From: Anaerotruncus sp.
Lineage (GTDB): Bacteria > Bacillota > Clostridia > Oscillospirales > Acutalibacteraceae
Assembly: GCA_022009795.1 (NCBI GenBank)
Contig: CP091724.1
Span: 1-64,000 of the forward strand
Direction of reading: 5' to 3'
Length of the DNA stretch: 64,000 bases
In this document: piece after piece, positions 1 to 9,063 of the stretch
Layout: each line of letters begins with the position of its first letter
Numbering within the stretch: position 1 is the first letter of the stretch
Made by a program: the position numbers and the translations under genes
The notes under the pieces: generated by a model
The model's input: the letters and a program-made list of their open reading frames with translations, nothing else
Told to the model about the DNA's origin: nothing
The model's database searches: none

Positions 1-918
1 AGAAATGTCGGAAGTAATTGGAGAGGATAAAAGCAAGAGCCTTATATGCGGAATTGTATAAACAGCCATTTCACATCTATCAATATCAACAAAAAGTCTA
101 TAAAAAGTAGCGATACTGAAAAGTATGTTTATGAATTGAAAGATAACAGGTATATTGAAACGGTTTTTATTAAACGGCGAGATGGTGGGACTGTTTGCGT
201 AAGTACGCAAGTTGGTTGTTCTGTTGGCTGTATTGTGAGTCCGGACGCAATGGTTTTCGTTCGTAATCTAACACCGTCTGAAATTGTGCAGCAGGTTGTA
301 TTGATACGTCAAAAAGTAAATCGTATCGTTTTTATGGGAATGGGAGAACCTTTATTCAATTACGACAACTGATTGCAGCAATCCATATTCTTCGAGATAG
401 AAATGGACTTAACTTTCCAACCGACGGCATTACCGTATCAACAGTTGGTCCAGTTAATCAATTAAAAATTGCGCGAAGAACATCTAAAAATTCAGTTGAC
501 AATATCTTTACATGCAGCAACACAGGCTGCGAGAAACTGCATCATTCCTCATATGCACATGTACGCTATTGAAGATGTTGTTAAGCAAGCATTGTCCTAT
601 TCACAAAGGCATAATCGAAAAAGTGGTATTTGCGTATTTGCTTTTTACCAGGTATAAATGACCGTTCCTCAGATATAAGGCAACTTGCAAAATGGTTTAA
701 GGGCAAAAATGTTATGATTAACGTGCTGCAATACAACCCGACGAGTAATTCAAAAATTAGAGCACCACAAAAAAACCAAGAAATGGTTGCGTTCAAACAT
801 CAATTAGAGCAAACAGGACTTGAAGTTACCATAGAGTTTCTCATGGTAGAGAGATAAAAGCAGCTTGTGGACAGTTAGCTAATACATATAATAAAAGCCA
901 AAAACAACAAAAAAATAA
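1..918 (+). pseudogene. Cfr/RlmN-type radical-SAM 23S rRNA methyltransferase, broken and 5'-truncated by the window edge
   Basis: Family members methylate A2503 of 23S rRNA using SAM and a 4Fe-4S cluster. Segments in three frames line up in the right order: the VSTQVGCSVGC cluster region (about 200-235), FMGMGEPLFNYDN (about 335-370), QLTISLHAAT (about 490), PGINDRSSDI (about 650), VLQYNPTSNSKIRAP (about 720-770), and, after one more shift, SHGREIKAACGQL (about 840-880), the usual C-terminal signature. The third cluster cysteine is lost in the forward frame. A compensating pair of indels between about 222 and 260 hides a CESGRNGF reading that restores it. Whether this is RlmN-like (C2) or Cfr-like (C8, antibiotic resistance) cannot be decided here. 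It sits just upstream of ICE genes, so it is probably cargo. The 3' end is approximate. Confidence 0.7.
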
Positions 919-948
919 TTTAATTAAAAGAGCCAGACGCACAGACGC

Positions 949-997
949 AGAGCCGATAATATGCAGTTTGAAATACTGCTGTTATCGGCTCTTTTTG
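949..997 (+). terminator. Intrinsic terminator after the methyltransferase gene
   Basis: The 11-nt arms AGAGCCGATAA (949-959) and TTATCGGCTCT (982-992) pair perfectly, with an extra inner GCAG/CTGC stem, and are followed by a T run. This is a standard Rho-independent terminator on the plus strand. Confidence 0.85.
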
Positions 998-1171
998 TTT
1001 AATTTGTGCCCCCTAATAACCATATTGGAGCAAAATCAGAACTGTTGCTTGTCGTTCTTTGATTTTCCGCAGCAACTTTGAAAAAAACCAAAGCCGCCGT
1101 TTCTTTTTATCTTCTAATGAAATGACGCGGTATCACTGTTAAAAAGCGGCGGCTAAAAGGAGGTAGCCGCC

Positions 1172-1294
1172 ATGAAGCACATACCATATCGACAAAATCC
1201 GACGGTCATTGACACATCAAAAAGCCCGACCACCGCCGGGGATATTTCTACCTTTGAGTATGAACTGTCAAATCATCTAAATACCTTTTTGTAA
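1172..1294 (+). CDS. Small conserved ICE protein, 40 aa
   Basis: The ATG at 1172 follows an AAAGGAGG ribosome-binding site at about 1156-1164 and opens a 40-residue frame beginning MKHIPYRQN and ending LNTFL. It is not broken. Short proteins of this kind lie just before the sigma-like regulatory gene in Tn916-type elements, which is the main support for the call. Function unknown; no domain is visible. Confidence 0.65.
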   Translation: MKHIPYRQNPTVIDTSKSPTTAGDISTFEYELSNHLNTFL

Positions 1295-1454
1295 TTCCTT
1301 TGCGTCTGTCCGTATTTTTTCGGACGGGCGCATTTTATTTTCGGGGCGTTTTTCAAAAAGTTTTGCTTTCATTCGGCGTTTGAAAAATCGCCTGTATTAT
1401 CCCGCGAAAAAGGGGAGGTACTACCTACCTTTCGACACGAAAGGAGCTGAGAAC

Positions 1455-1897
1455 ATGGAACCTAATCGCGTGGAATTTCAGAAGCAATGTATCTTTCAAA
1501 GTTTCTGTAAACGGGTGCTGCACAACGAAGCCTGCAACGCCCATGAGGAAATCCGGCGGCGCAGAGCAAAGGAAAGTATCGTTTTCCGACCTTGCCTTGC
1601 ATGAGGAGCGACAGCTTTATACGCTTGATAAGTATTTTTCAAGACGAAGAAGCCGAGCCGAGCTATCAACAGGCGGGAAAAGAAATTACGCCGAAGTTGC
1701 TACTTGAAGCAATTCGCACTTTGCCGGAAGAAAGAGAAAAAGCTATCATGCTGTACTATTTCGAGGGCATGACCGACGTGGAGATTGGAAAGCTATTCAA
1801 TACGTCGCGCAGCACGATACAGTACAGACGGACAAGCTCTTTTGAAATCTTAAAGAAATATTTGGAGGAACACGCTGATGAATGGGACGAATGGTAA
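1455..1897 (+). CDS. Sigma-70-like regulatory factor of a Tn916-type ICE (two frameshifts)
   Basis: This is the small sigma-70 region-4-like protein found upstream of the excision module in Tn916-like elements. The start MEPNRVEFQKQ at 1455 follows the GAAAGGAG at 1439-1446. The reading runs in frame to about 1580 (HEEIRRRRAKE), shifts at a T4 run to FSDLALHEERQLYTLDKYF, then shifts again at a T5 run near 1637 to EDEEAEPSYQQAGKEITPK. The C-terminal part, TLPEEREKAIMLYYFEGMTD then VEIGKLFNTSRSTIQYRR, is a region-4 helix-turn-helix. It overlaps the next gene by 20 bases. The two shifts are probably sequence errors, since the protein on both sides is well preserved. Confidence 0.8.
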
Positions 1898-2135
1898 ACA
1901 ATCTGACTTCCCGGACGTTGCCCTTGTTCCCTATCCTGTCATTGTGGCAGCGACAGAGGGCGACCCGGACGCTATGAAAATTGTCTTGCAGCATTTTAGC
2001 GGCTACATAGCGAGCCTTTCCATGCGGAAGCTCTGCGACGAGCGCGGAAACGTCTATTTTGGCGTTGACGAGGATATTCGCCAAAGGCTGCAAGCAAGAC
2101 TGATGAAGGCAATCCTCACGTTTAGGGCTGAATAA
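1878..2135 (+). CDS. Helix-turn-helix protein of a Tn916-type ICE
   Basis: An 85-residue intact protein starting inside the end of the sigma-like gene, so translation is probably coupled. Residues VPYPVIVAATEGDPDAM and LQHFSGYIASLSMRK match the conjugative-transposon helix-turn-helix type (HTH_16 style) that lies between the sigma-like gene and xis in Tn916 relatives. It probably helps regulate excision or transfer; its target is unknown. Confidence 0.75.
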   Translation: MNGTNGKQSDFPDVALVPYPVIVAATEGDPDAMKIVLQHFSGYIASLSMRKLCDERGNVYFGVDEDIRQRLQARLMKAILTFRAE

Positions 2136-2565
2136 CTGCACCGATACCGAAACGTCTTAACCCCTTTTCCGTTTCGTATCAATCCGCAGCAGCTCGTATG
2201 TACCTTGACAAAGAAAGCGACGCAAGAGAACGGCGGCGCAGTATAGGGCAAATCAGATACATTCGATATGTGGGGGAGCCGTTGGGCTGATACGCGATGA
2301 CCGAAAGGAGGGAGAAACACCGAGCGAGAACTATCAGCGTTCCATAGCAGACCTTGGCACGTCTGCCGCCACAATCCGCATATCGGGATAATGATACTCC
2401 CTTATAGCCACAATCCGAGCGTTAGAAGCGTCGCAGGTAATGGGTAGGGCTGCATGAGGACCATGCAGGGGTGCAATTCCCGTGGAGCTTGCCGAAGCCG
2501 TCTGATTAAAGCCCACTTTTTGTAAATCTGACTTTTTAGCCATTTATGAAAGGGGGTATTTTCCT
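2136..2565. other. Non-coding stretch of the ICE before xis
   Basis: No convincing gene is seen. The short minus-strand frames look like shadows. A 7-bp inverted repeat, CTGCATG (2450-2456) and CATGCAG (2462-2468) with a 5-bp spacer, could bind Xis or Int, but this is only a suggestion. A GAAAGGGGG ribosome-binding site lies just before the xis start. Confidence 0.4.
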
Positions 2566-2804
2566 ATGGCAAAAAAGGAAACTGCAAGCCCCGCTATCCC
2601 TGTATTCCCTATGTTAAAGACCGTTGAGCAAATGAGCAAAGTTAGCGGTATCGGGGAAAATAAACTGCGCGAGCTTATGGATAGCGGCGAGCTTGAATAT
2701 ATACAGAATGGAAACCGCCGATTGATAGCTGACGCTGCTATCTGGGACTGGTATCACAGAGCAAAAGGAAAACAGCGAAGCCCCCGGCACGACAGGGAGG
2801 TTAA
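2566..2804 (+). CDS. xis: Excisionase (Xis) of a Tn916-type ICE
   Basis: Xis bends the element ends and directs the integrase toward excision. The start ATG at 2566 has a strong AAAGGGGG site. Residues LKTVEQMSKVSGIGENKLRE and NGNRRLIADAAIWDWYHRAK form the winged-helix DNA-binding fold of this family. The open frame runs on to 2862, overlapping int by 55 bases. A one-base shift in the A-rich tract at 2763-2772 instead gives a TAKPPARQGG tail stopping at 2804, four bases before the integrase ATG, which is the expected arrangement. I prefer 2804. Confidence 0.8.
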
Positions 2805-2807
2805 GCT

Positions 2808-4122
2808 ATGGCGGTATCATCAAGACAAGTTAAGAACAAACGCGACAGTAACGGCGTACTGACCGGGCGACCGGGTACAGTTTACGACGTGAATATAAAA
2901 TACACCGCCCCGGACGGGAAAAAGAAGTCCTATGCGAAAAAGGGCTTTGCCACCAAAAAGGAAGCGACGCAGCACGAAGCGGAAATGAAAACGAAGCTCC
3001 AAAATCCGGGGCAAATTGCGTCAATCACTTCACAGCGGAAACAGACCGTCGCAAGCTACCTTAACGATTGGGTGGAAAGCTACGCAAGAGTGAACTTGCG
3101 CCCCTCTACCTATGACGGGTACAAAAAGACGATTGCAAACTATATCAATCCCTATATCGGCGGCGTTGCCCCTCAATCAGCTTACCCCCGCTATGGTAGA
3201 CAAGATGTTTCAGCAGATTATCGACAAAGGATTAAAACCGTCCACCGCTGCCGGGGCAAAACGTGTTTTAAGCTTCTCGTTGAGCCATGCCCGCAAATAC
3301 CGCTATATCGAAACCAACGCGGCAAAGGACACGCTGACGAAGTTTGGAAAGAGCGACAAGACCCCCGACCCTTACACGCCGGAACAGGTAAAAACCCTTA
3401 TACAGCGCGTCGAGGGTACAGTGTGGGAAATGCCCGTCATTTTTAGGCGGGCTTTATGGTATGCGGCGTTCTGAAATCTTGGGCTTGCGTTGGCGCAATG
3501 TTGACTTGGAAAAACAACACTTTTGATGTTTCCGAGCAGCTTCCCTTTAAGGTGCCGCCAAAAAAACAAAGGTTATCGAGGAAATGGCACCGCCGAAGTC
3601 CAACGGGCGCACGCTGCCGATTACAGAGCTTGCCCGCCCGTTCTTCCTAAAACAGTTTGCCATGCAGGAAGCACAGCGCGAACAGGCAGAAAAAAAGACG
3701 GGAAACCTTACTATGACAATGACCTTGTTGTAGCAAAGCCGGACGGTTCCCCTATCTCCGCGTCGTGGGTATCTTCACAGTTTGGAAAACTGCTTGAAGA
3801 TTTGGATATGCCGCATATTCGCTTTCACGATTTACGCCATACGGCGGCTACGAATATGCACCAACTGACGGGCGACTTCTACACCGTAGGCGAAGTGTTA
3901 GGACATACGCTTGCGGGTATCGGCGTATCGCTTGGATTGTCTATGAACTTTGAAGCCGTTACTGCCCGCTATGTTGACGTGCGGCTTGAACGGAAAAAAG
4001 AAGTCCTGGACGCTTATCATGGGGCTGTCAAACAGGCAGACCCGGCAAAAGGCAAAGGAAGCCGAGCCGAAGAAAGCAAAGAGTGCGGCGAAGAAAAAAA
4101 GAGCAGCGAAATTGAGCTTTAA
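2808..4122 (+). CDS. int: Tyrosine-type site-specific integrase of the ICE (several frameshifts)
   Basis: It catalyses integration and excision of the element. It begins MAVSSRQVKNKRDSNGV with the site-specific integrase N-terminal arm-binding domain, then a core-binding SAM-like domain (VASYLNDWVESYARVNLRPS). The catalytic domain contains the first arginine in GMRRSEILGLRW (about 3457-3495, after a shift), HDLRHTAAT (about 3828-3850), VLGHT (about 3897-3907) and the tyrosine in ARYVDV (about 3966-3980). Frame breaks occur near 3170, 3440, 3520 and 3570-3700. The C-terminus carries a charged tail rich in Lys, Glu and Ser. The attachment site should lie just downstream but I cannot identify it without the other element end. 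Confidence 0.88.
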
Positions 4123-4706
4123 CCGCCTTATCTTTTTACTGCTTCTTATAGCCTTTTTATAGCCCCGCGTGGATTTGGGCACCATTTGGGCACCATTAGC
4201 CGAAAACGCACCACCAAAACAGGCGATAAAAGAAACGCCGAGAACACGCAAAAACATAGTGTTTATGCGGGTTTCCGGCGTTTTCTAATCCCTCAACCGA
4301 CTTAAATCTATCTTGTGCGAGAGAAAAAAATTCTACTATTTTTTATTTATTACTGCAAAAATCAACTTTTGATTTTTGCGCAATGGGATGAAGTAGATTT
4401 TTTTGGAAACAGTTTTGTAGCTGTTATATCTTTAACAACAACTATTTTTGTGAAGAATTATTCTAACAGAATAAGAATGGAAATTGTAAAAATATACATA
4501 TAGACTTCTTCTGCATTGTAGTTAATGTAATTTTATTTTCTGTAAGAATACTTTTCAATTCTTTACTCGTCATTCTGTCTCATTCCTTTTTGCCGGATTT
4601 ATAACAAGCATAATTTTATCATTATTTTTAATTTTTTCGTCAAACGGCATACCGTTTATTTGCCGCGCTTAATATGCGCGGCAATTATTATTTCGCAGGA
4701 TTATTA
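4123..4706. other. ICE/host junction region without a supported gene
   Basis: The element end (attR or attL) is expected here because int is terminal. A tandem GGGCACCATT motif occurs at about 4176-4197. A 62-aa frame at 4315-4503 (hydrophobic middle, no ribosome-binding site) may be a gene remnant, but I do not call it. The rest is AT-rich. Confidence 0.4.
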
Positions 4707-4735
4707 TTGACAAGCGGTGAAGATGATTGTATAAT
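4707..4735 (+). promoter_or_regulatory. Sigma-A promoter of the sulfoquinovose operon
   Basis: Perfect consensus boxes TTGACA (4707-4712) and TATAAT (4730-4735) are separated by 17 bp, about 50 bp upstream of the first gene. Such a perfect promoter normally needs tight repression, which the adjacent inverted repeat could provide. Confidence 0.85.
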
Positions 4736-4742
4736 TAAGGCG

Positions 4743-4767
4743 AGTTAATTAACAGCGTTAATTAACT
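4743..4767. promoter_or_regulatory. Operator-like perfect inverted repeat over the transcription start
   Basis: AGTTAATTAA (4743-4752) and TTAATTAACT (4758-4767) are perfect 10-bp arms around a 5-bp CAGCG spacer. The repeat begins 8 bp after the -10 box, so a bound repressor would block the promoter. The ROK regulator encoded at 11187-12298 is the obvious candidate (inference). Confidence 0.7.
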
Positions 4768-4784
4768 AAAGGGGTAATAAAAAA

Positions 4785-6788
4785 ATGCTATCATTTAACA
4801 TTGATGGGAACACACTGTCCATATTACTGCACGGCGGTGAAATATACAAAATCGCAGTGGGGCAAAAGCTGTTCGCAGTCGGCCGCGGCAGCAGCACTTA
4901 TAAAATGAGCCACGGCAGCTTTAAAATCAAGGAAAAGCTTTTGGCGCAAACCGAGCTGATTGTTAAAAGCGTTGCCGTTTCGGGCGGCGGTGCGCAAATC
5001 GGGCTGAGCGAAGGGCAATGCAGAATTGAAATAATTGGCGGAAATAAGCTTTATTTCACATTTGATATTCACGGCGATTATAACAGAATGAGCTTCGATT
5101 TGCCGGCAACTGCCGACGAGTATGTTTACGGCTGCGGCGAAAATTTTTTTCCGAATTTAATCTGCGCGGAAAAATGTGCAAGAGTTTGGGTGGCCGAGCA
5201 TATCAATGCGCTTCAAATCGCAAAAAACTTGCAAAGCAGGTTGTGGGTATAAAAAACACAACGAAAAAGCAAAGGTTTTCAAATTATGAAACCTATTACG
5301 CACAGCCAACATTTTTAAGCTCGCGAAAATATTTTTTCCACAGCTTAACAACGGCGCAAAGTGAATTTGATTTCAAAAATCAAAGCCAGCACAAAATCAA
5401 AATATGGGAAATTGCGCCGTTTTATATCGGCTTCGGTGATGATTTTGAGCAGGTGCTTTCAAATCTTTCGGGCGTTGTGGGCAGGCAGCCCTGCCTGCCG
5501 CAATGGGTGTATTACGGATATATACTCGGCATCCAGGGCGGCACGGAAATTATGATGAACAAGGTTAATGCCGCGCTCGGCAGCGGCGTTGCCGTAAACG
5601 GCGTTTGGATTCAGGATTGGGAGGGCAGGCGCGTTACCGCTGCCGGAAAGCAGCTTTATTGGAATTGGCAGTGGGACAGGGAGCTTTATCCGGGTCTTGA
5701 CGAAAAAATAAAGGAACTCAATCAGCGCGGCATTAAAGTTTTGGGCTATATAAACACGTTTTTTTGGCGGTTGAAAAAGCCGCTTTACAGGCAGGCGAGC
5801 GAAAAAGGGCTATTGCGTTAAAGATAAATCCGGCAAGGATTATTATGTTACGATAACCACTTTTTCCCGCGGCTATGATAGATTTAACAAATCCCGATGC
5901 CTGCCGCTGGATAAAAGGCATAATCAAAGAAAATATGATTGATTTCGGCTTTTCGGGCTGGATGGCGGATTTCGGCGAATATCTGCCGACGGATTGCGTG
6001 CTTCACAGCGGCGAGAACGCCGAAATTGTGCACAACACATGGCCTGCGCGCTGGGCGAAAATCAACCGTGAAGCAATTGAGGAAGCCGGTAAATCGGGCG
6101 AGATAATGTTTTTCACAAGGGCGGGCTTTTCGGGCACGCCGAGCGCTTCAACGATGATGTGGAACGGGGATAATCACACCGATTTTTTTCAATCGATTTC
6201 GGATTGCCCTCCGTAATTCCGGCAATGCTCAGCCTCACCTGCTGCGGTTTTGGGCTTTCGCACAGCGATATCGGCGGCTACACTTCATTTTTTAATCTTA
6301 AAAGAAGCGAAGAGCTTTATATGCGCTGGTGCGAAATGAATGCGTTTTCTCCGCTTATGCGCAGCCACGAGGGGCTTAACCCCGATCTCAATGCGCAGTT
6401 TGACGCAAATGAAAACACCCTGCGCCAAAGTGCCGTAATGTCGCAAATTCATGCAAGGCTGAAGCCGTATCTCGAAAAAGCGGTGGCAAAGAACAGCGAA
6501 ACGGGCGTTGGTGTGATAAGGCCGCTGTTTTTTTCTATTACAACGAGCCGCAGGCGTTTTTCGGAATGCTATGAATATCTGCTCGGCCGCGATATTCTTG
6601 TGGCGCCCGTTTTGAAATCGGGTGCCGAAAGCCAAAGGGTTTATTTGCCGAAAGACGAATGGATTCACCTGTGGAGCAAAAAAGAGTATTTCGGCGGTGT
6701 GTATGATGTTGCCGCGCCGATAGGCGAGCCGCCGGTATTTATAAGAAAAGAAGCACAATCCGTGCTTGATATATTAAACGCTGAATAA
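4785..6788 (+). CDS. sftG: GH31 sulfoquinovosidase of the sulfo-TAL operon (frameshifted)
   Basis: Hydrolyses alpha-sulfoquinovosyl glycosides such as sulfoquinovosyl glycerol. The reconstructed length of about 667 residues fits E. coli YihQ (678). Matching segments include EYVYGCGENF, LGIQGGTEIMMN, IQDWEGRRV, IDLTNPDACRWIKGII, the nucleophile in GWMADFGEYLPTD (about 5960-5995), the acid/base in MMWNGDNHTDF (about 6160-6187), HSDIGGYTSFF and LLGRDILVAPV. The YihQ sulfonate-binding Arg301 in GKRVMW corresponds to Gln here (GKQLYW; codon 5651-5653), while the equivalents of Gln262, Gln288, Trp304 and Tyr508 remain. Frame breaks lie near 5150-5240, 5765-5880, 6190 and 6530. GH31 membership is sure; strict sulfoquinovose specificity is inferred from context. 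Confidence 0.88.
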
Positions 6789-6802
6789 CAGGAGGAATAA
6801 TT

Positions 6803-7489
6803 ATGAAATATTTTTTAGACAGCGCAAAAATCGATGAAATCAAGGAGGCTTACAACACCTTCGGTATTGACGGCGTTACCACCAATCCGAATCATATTAT
6901 GAATTCGGGTAAGCCCTTCTTCACGGTTATCGGCGAGCTTGCCGATTTCGTTAAGGAAAACAATATCGAGGGCTGGGATAAATTTCCGATTTCCGTTGAA
7001 ATCAATCCCCACCTTGACGATGCCGATGAAATGATTGCAATGGGCGAAAAAATTGCGGCAATGTGCCCGAATTTCTGCATTAAAATTCCGTGCACTCAGG
7101 CAGGCATTGCGGCGGCAAGAGCACTTGAGAAAAAAGGCGTAAGAACAAATTTAACGCTTGTGTTCTCGGCCTCTCAGGCGCTTATTGCGGCAAAAAACAA
7201 TTCGCTTTTCGTTTCCCCGTTTATCGGCTGGAAGGAAAACAGCGGCGAGGATTGCAAGCAGTATATTCAAGATATTGTTACCATTTATAAAAACTACGGC
7301 TTTTACGGCAAAACGCAAATTATCTGCGCGGCGGTAAGAACGGGCAAGCAGTTTGTTGATTGCGCCGTTGCAGGTGCGGATATCGTTACCGCAGGCTTGC
7401 AAGTTTATAAGGACAGCTTTTATCATCCGTTTACCGATTACGGTTTGGAAAAGTTCCAAAATGCATGGGATAAAACAATCACTGAATAA
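6803..7489 (+). CDS. sftT: 6-deoxy-6-sulfofructose transaldolase
   Basis: An intact 228-residue small transaldolase, starting ATG after AGGAGGA. It contains FLDSAKIDEIKEAYNTFGID and TTNPNHI at the N-terminus and the Schiff-base lysine in FCIKIPCTQAG (about residue 94). Classical small transaldolases move a C3 unit between phosphosugars. In the Firmicutes sulfo-TAL pathway this family instead splits 6-deoxy-6-sulfofructose, giving sulfolactaldehyde and fructose-6-phosphate with glyceraldehyde-3-phosphate as acceptor. That assignment rests on its place between a GH31 sulfoquinovosidase-type gene and a sulfolactaldehyde-reductase-type gene. Not frameshifted. Confidence 0.85.
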   Translation: MKYFLDSAKIDEIKEAYNTFGIDGVTTNPNHIMNSGKPFFTVIGELADFVKENNIEGWDKFPISVEINPHLDDADEMIAMGEKIAAMCPNFCIKIPCTQAGIAAARALEKKGVRTNLTLVFSASQALIAAKNNSLFVSPFIGWKENSGEDCKQYIQDIVTIYKNYGFYGKTQIICAAVRTGKQFVDCAVAGADIVTAGLQVYKDSFYHPFTDYGLEKFQNAWDKTITE

Positions 7490-7521
7490 TGATTTTTAAT
7501 GTTCGGAAAGGCTGTGAAAAT

Positions 7522-8388
7522 ATGAAAATAGGATTTATAGGCTTGGGAATTATGGGCGAATCAATGTGCGAAAACATTGTTAAAAAGCACAACGATTCCG
7601 TTTATTGCTCGGATCTTAATAAAGAGCAGGTTAAAAAGCTTGAAAAAGCGGGCGCACTCGGCTGTGCCGATAATATTGAAGTGGCAAAAAATGCCGATGT
7701 TATTATAACCATGGTGCCGAAGTCAGAGCATGCTAAGGCGGTTTACACCGAGCTTTTGCCTTATATAGATGAAAGTAAAATCTGCATTGATATGAGCACG
7801 ATTGACCCGTCCGTGTCCGTTGAGGTTTCAAAAATGATTAAGGCCAAGGGCGCTCAGTTTGCCGATGCACCCGTTGTTAAATCGAAACCCGCCGCAATTG
7901 CCGGCAAACTCGGAATACTTGTGGGCTGTGACGAAGAGCTTTTTGAAGTCATCAAACCGATTCTTCTTTATATGGGCTGCAATGTTATTCGCATGGGCAA
8001 AAACGGCAAGGGCCTTGTTATGAAAATCTGCCACAACACCCTTTGTGCGGAAATTCAAAACGGTGTAAACGAAACGCTTATTCTTGCAAAAAATGGGCAT
8101 TTCACCCGAGGATTACCACACGGCGATTTCATATGGCGGCGCTCAGTGCTTTTTATCTTGACGCGCAGTGGCAAAATATCCGCGATGAAAATTGGGCAAC
8201 TGCCTTCTCGCTTGAAAATGAGCACAAGGATTTGGGCATTTGCCAAAGGCTGGCAGAGCAGGAGCAGGTGGATATGCCCCGCCATGAATTATGTTAAGTC
8301 CGTTTACGATAAAGGCATGGAGGCCGGAATCGGCAAAGAGGATTGGCGCGCAACCTACAAAATCGTAAGAGGGGATTATAATGATTGA
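7522..8388 (+). CDS. Sulfolactaldehyde reductase, beta-hydroxyacid dehydrogenase family (frameshifted)
   Basis: NAD(P)-binding protein of the 3-hydroxyisobutyrate dehydrogenase family, about 288 residues, starting at the ATG in 7522 with a GGAAAGG site. The Rossmann motif GFIGLGIMGESM is at residues 4-15, the substrate loop appears as DAPVVKSKPAA and the catalytic lysine region as KGLVMKICHN. E. coli YihU of this family reduces sulfolactaldehyde to 2,3-dihydroxypropane-1-sulfonate, which is the expected job here. The frame breaks near 8090 and again near 8280; the middle reads GISPEDYHTAIS-like in another frame, then returns to MNYVKSVYDKGMEAG. It overlaps the next start by 8 bases. Confidence 0.82.
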   Translation: MKIGFIGLGIMGESMCENIVKKHNDSVYCSDLNKEQVKKLEKAGALGCADNIEVAKNADVIITMVPKSEHAKAVYTELLPYIDESKICIDMSTIDPSVSVEVSKMIKAKGAQFADAPVVKSKPAAIAGKLGILVGCDEELFEVIKPILLYMGCNVIRMGKNGKGLVMKICHNTLCAEIQNGVNETLILAKNGHFTRGLPHGDFIWRRSVLFILTRSGKISAMKIGQLPSRLKMSTRIWAFAKGWQSRSRWICPAMNYVKSVYDKGMEAGIGKEDWRATYKIVRGDYND

Positions 8389-9050
8389 TCGCCTGCGCAG
8401 TGTAAACGACGTAAAAATTTATTCGGCTTTTGACGATGAATTTAAGCCGTTCGGCAGAATTGTTGAGGGCTTTGATTTTTTTCTGCGGCGATTGAATATG
8501 CAAAAGAAAACACCGATATACCCGAAAGCGGCAATATTTATGTCGCAAGTGACTCCGAGCTTGAAAAACTTGATGTTTTCGGCAATCTGCAAAACACGCT
8601 TTACGGCGAAATGCCGATTCAGGCGGGCTTTTGCAACGGAAAAAACACAACCTATAACGGCTTTGAATACCATAAAGGCTCGGAAGTTAATATTGCGGTT
8701 ACGGATTTTTATGCTTGTGCTCGGCCACACTTGGCAAATAAGCGAAAATAAATTTTTATGTGGGAAACGAAAAGGTGTTTTATGTTCCCAAAGGCACGGC
8801 GATTGAAATGTTTCAAACCACGCTGCACCTTTCTCCATGCCGTTGCAATGACGGCGGCTTTAAAGATATCGTGGTTTTGCCGCGCGGCACAAACACGCCG
8901 CTTGAGCATAAAGCCGATTGTGCCGAGGGCGAGGGCAGGCTCCTTTTGCAAAAAAATAAATGGGTGATTGCTCATAAGGACAGAGAGCCGCTTATAAAGC
9001 AAGGCGCATATGCCGGGCTTATCGGTGAAAACAAAGAATTGAAATATTAG
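8381..9050 (+). CDS. DUF4867 family protein of the sulfo-TAL operon (frameshifted)
   Basis: About 223 residues when re-assembled. It starts MIDRLRSVNDVKIYSAFDDE, continues in other frames through PESGNIYVASDSELEKLDV and YNGFEYHKGSEVNIAVTDF, and ends with KVFYVPKGTAIEMFQTTLH, LPRGTNTPLEH and KNKWVIAHKDREPL. The VPKGTAIEMFQTTLHLSPC stretch is cupin-like. As I recall, DUF4867 proteins accompany sulfo-TAL operons and are the proposed sulfoquinovose isomerase; the window itself shows only conserved position. Breaks lie near 8480, 8700 and 8760. The competing isomerase candidate is the next gene. Confidence 0.75.
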
Positions 9051-9063
9051 CACGGAGCGTTAT

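Noticed and set aside
4315..4503. 62-aa hydrophobic ORF between the ICE and the sft operon
   Set aside because: No ribosome-binding site or recognised motif; AT-rich junction DNA; more likely chance or a remnant.
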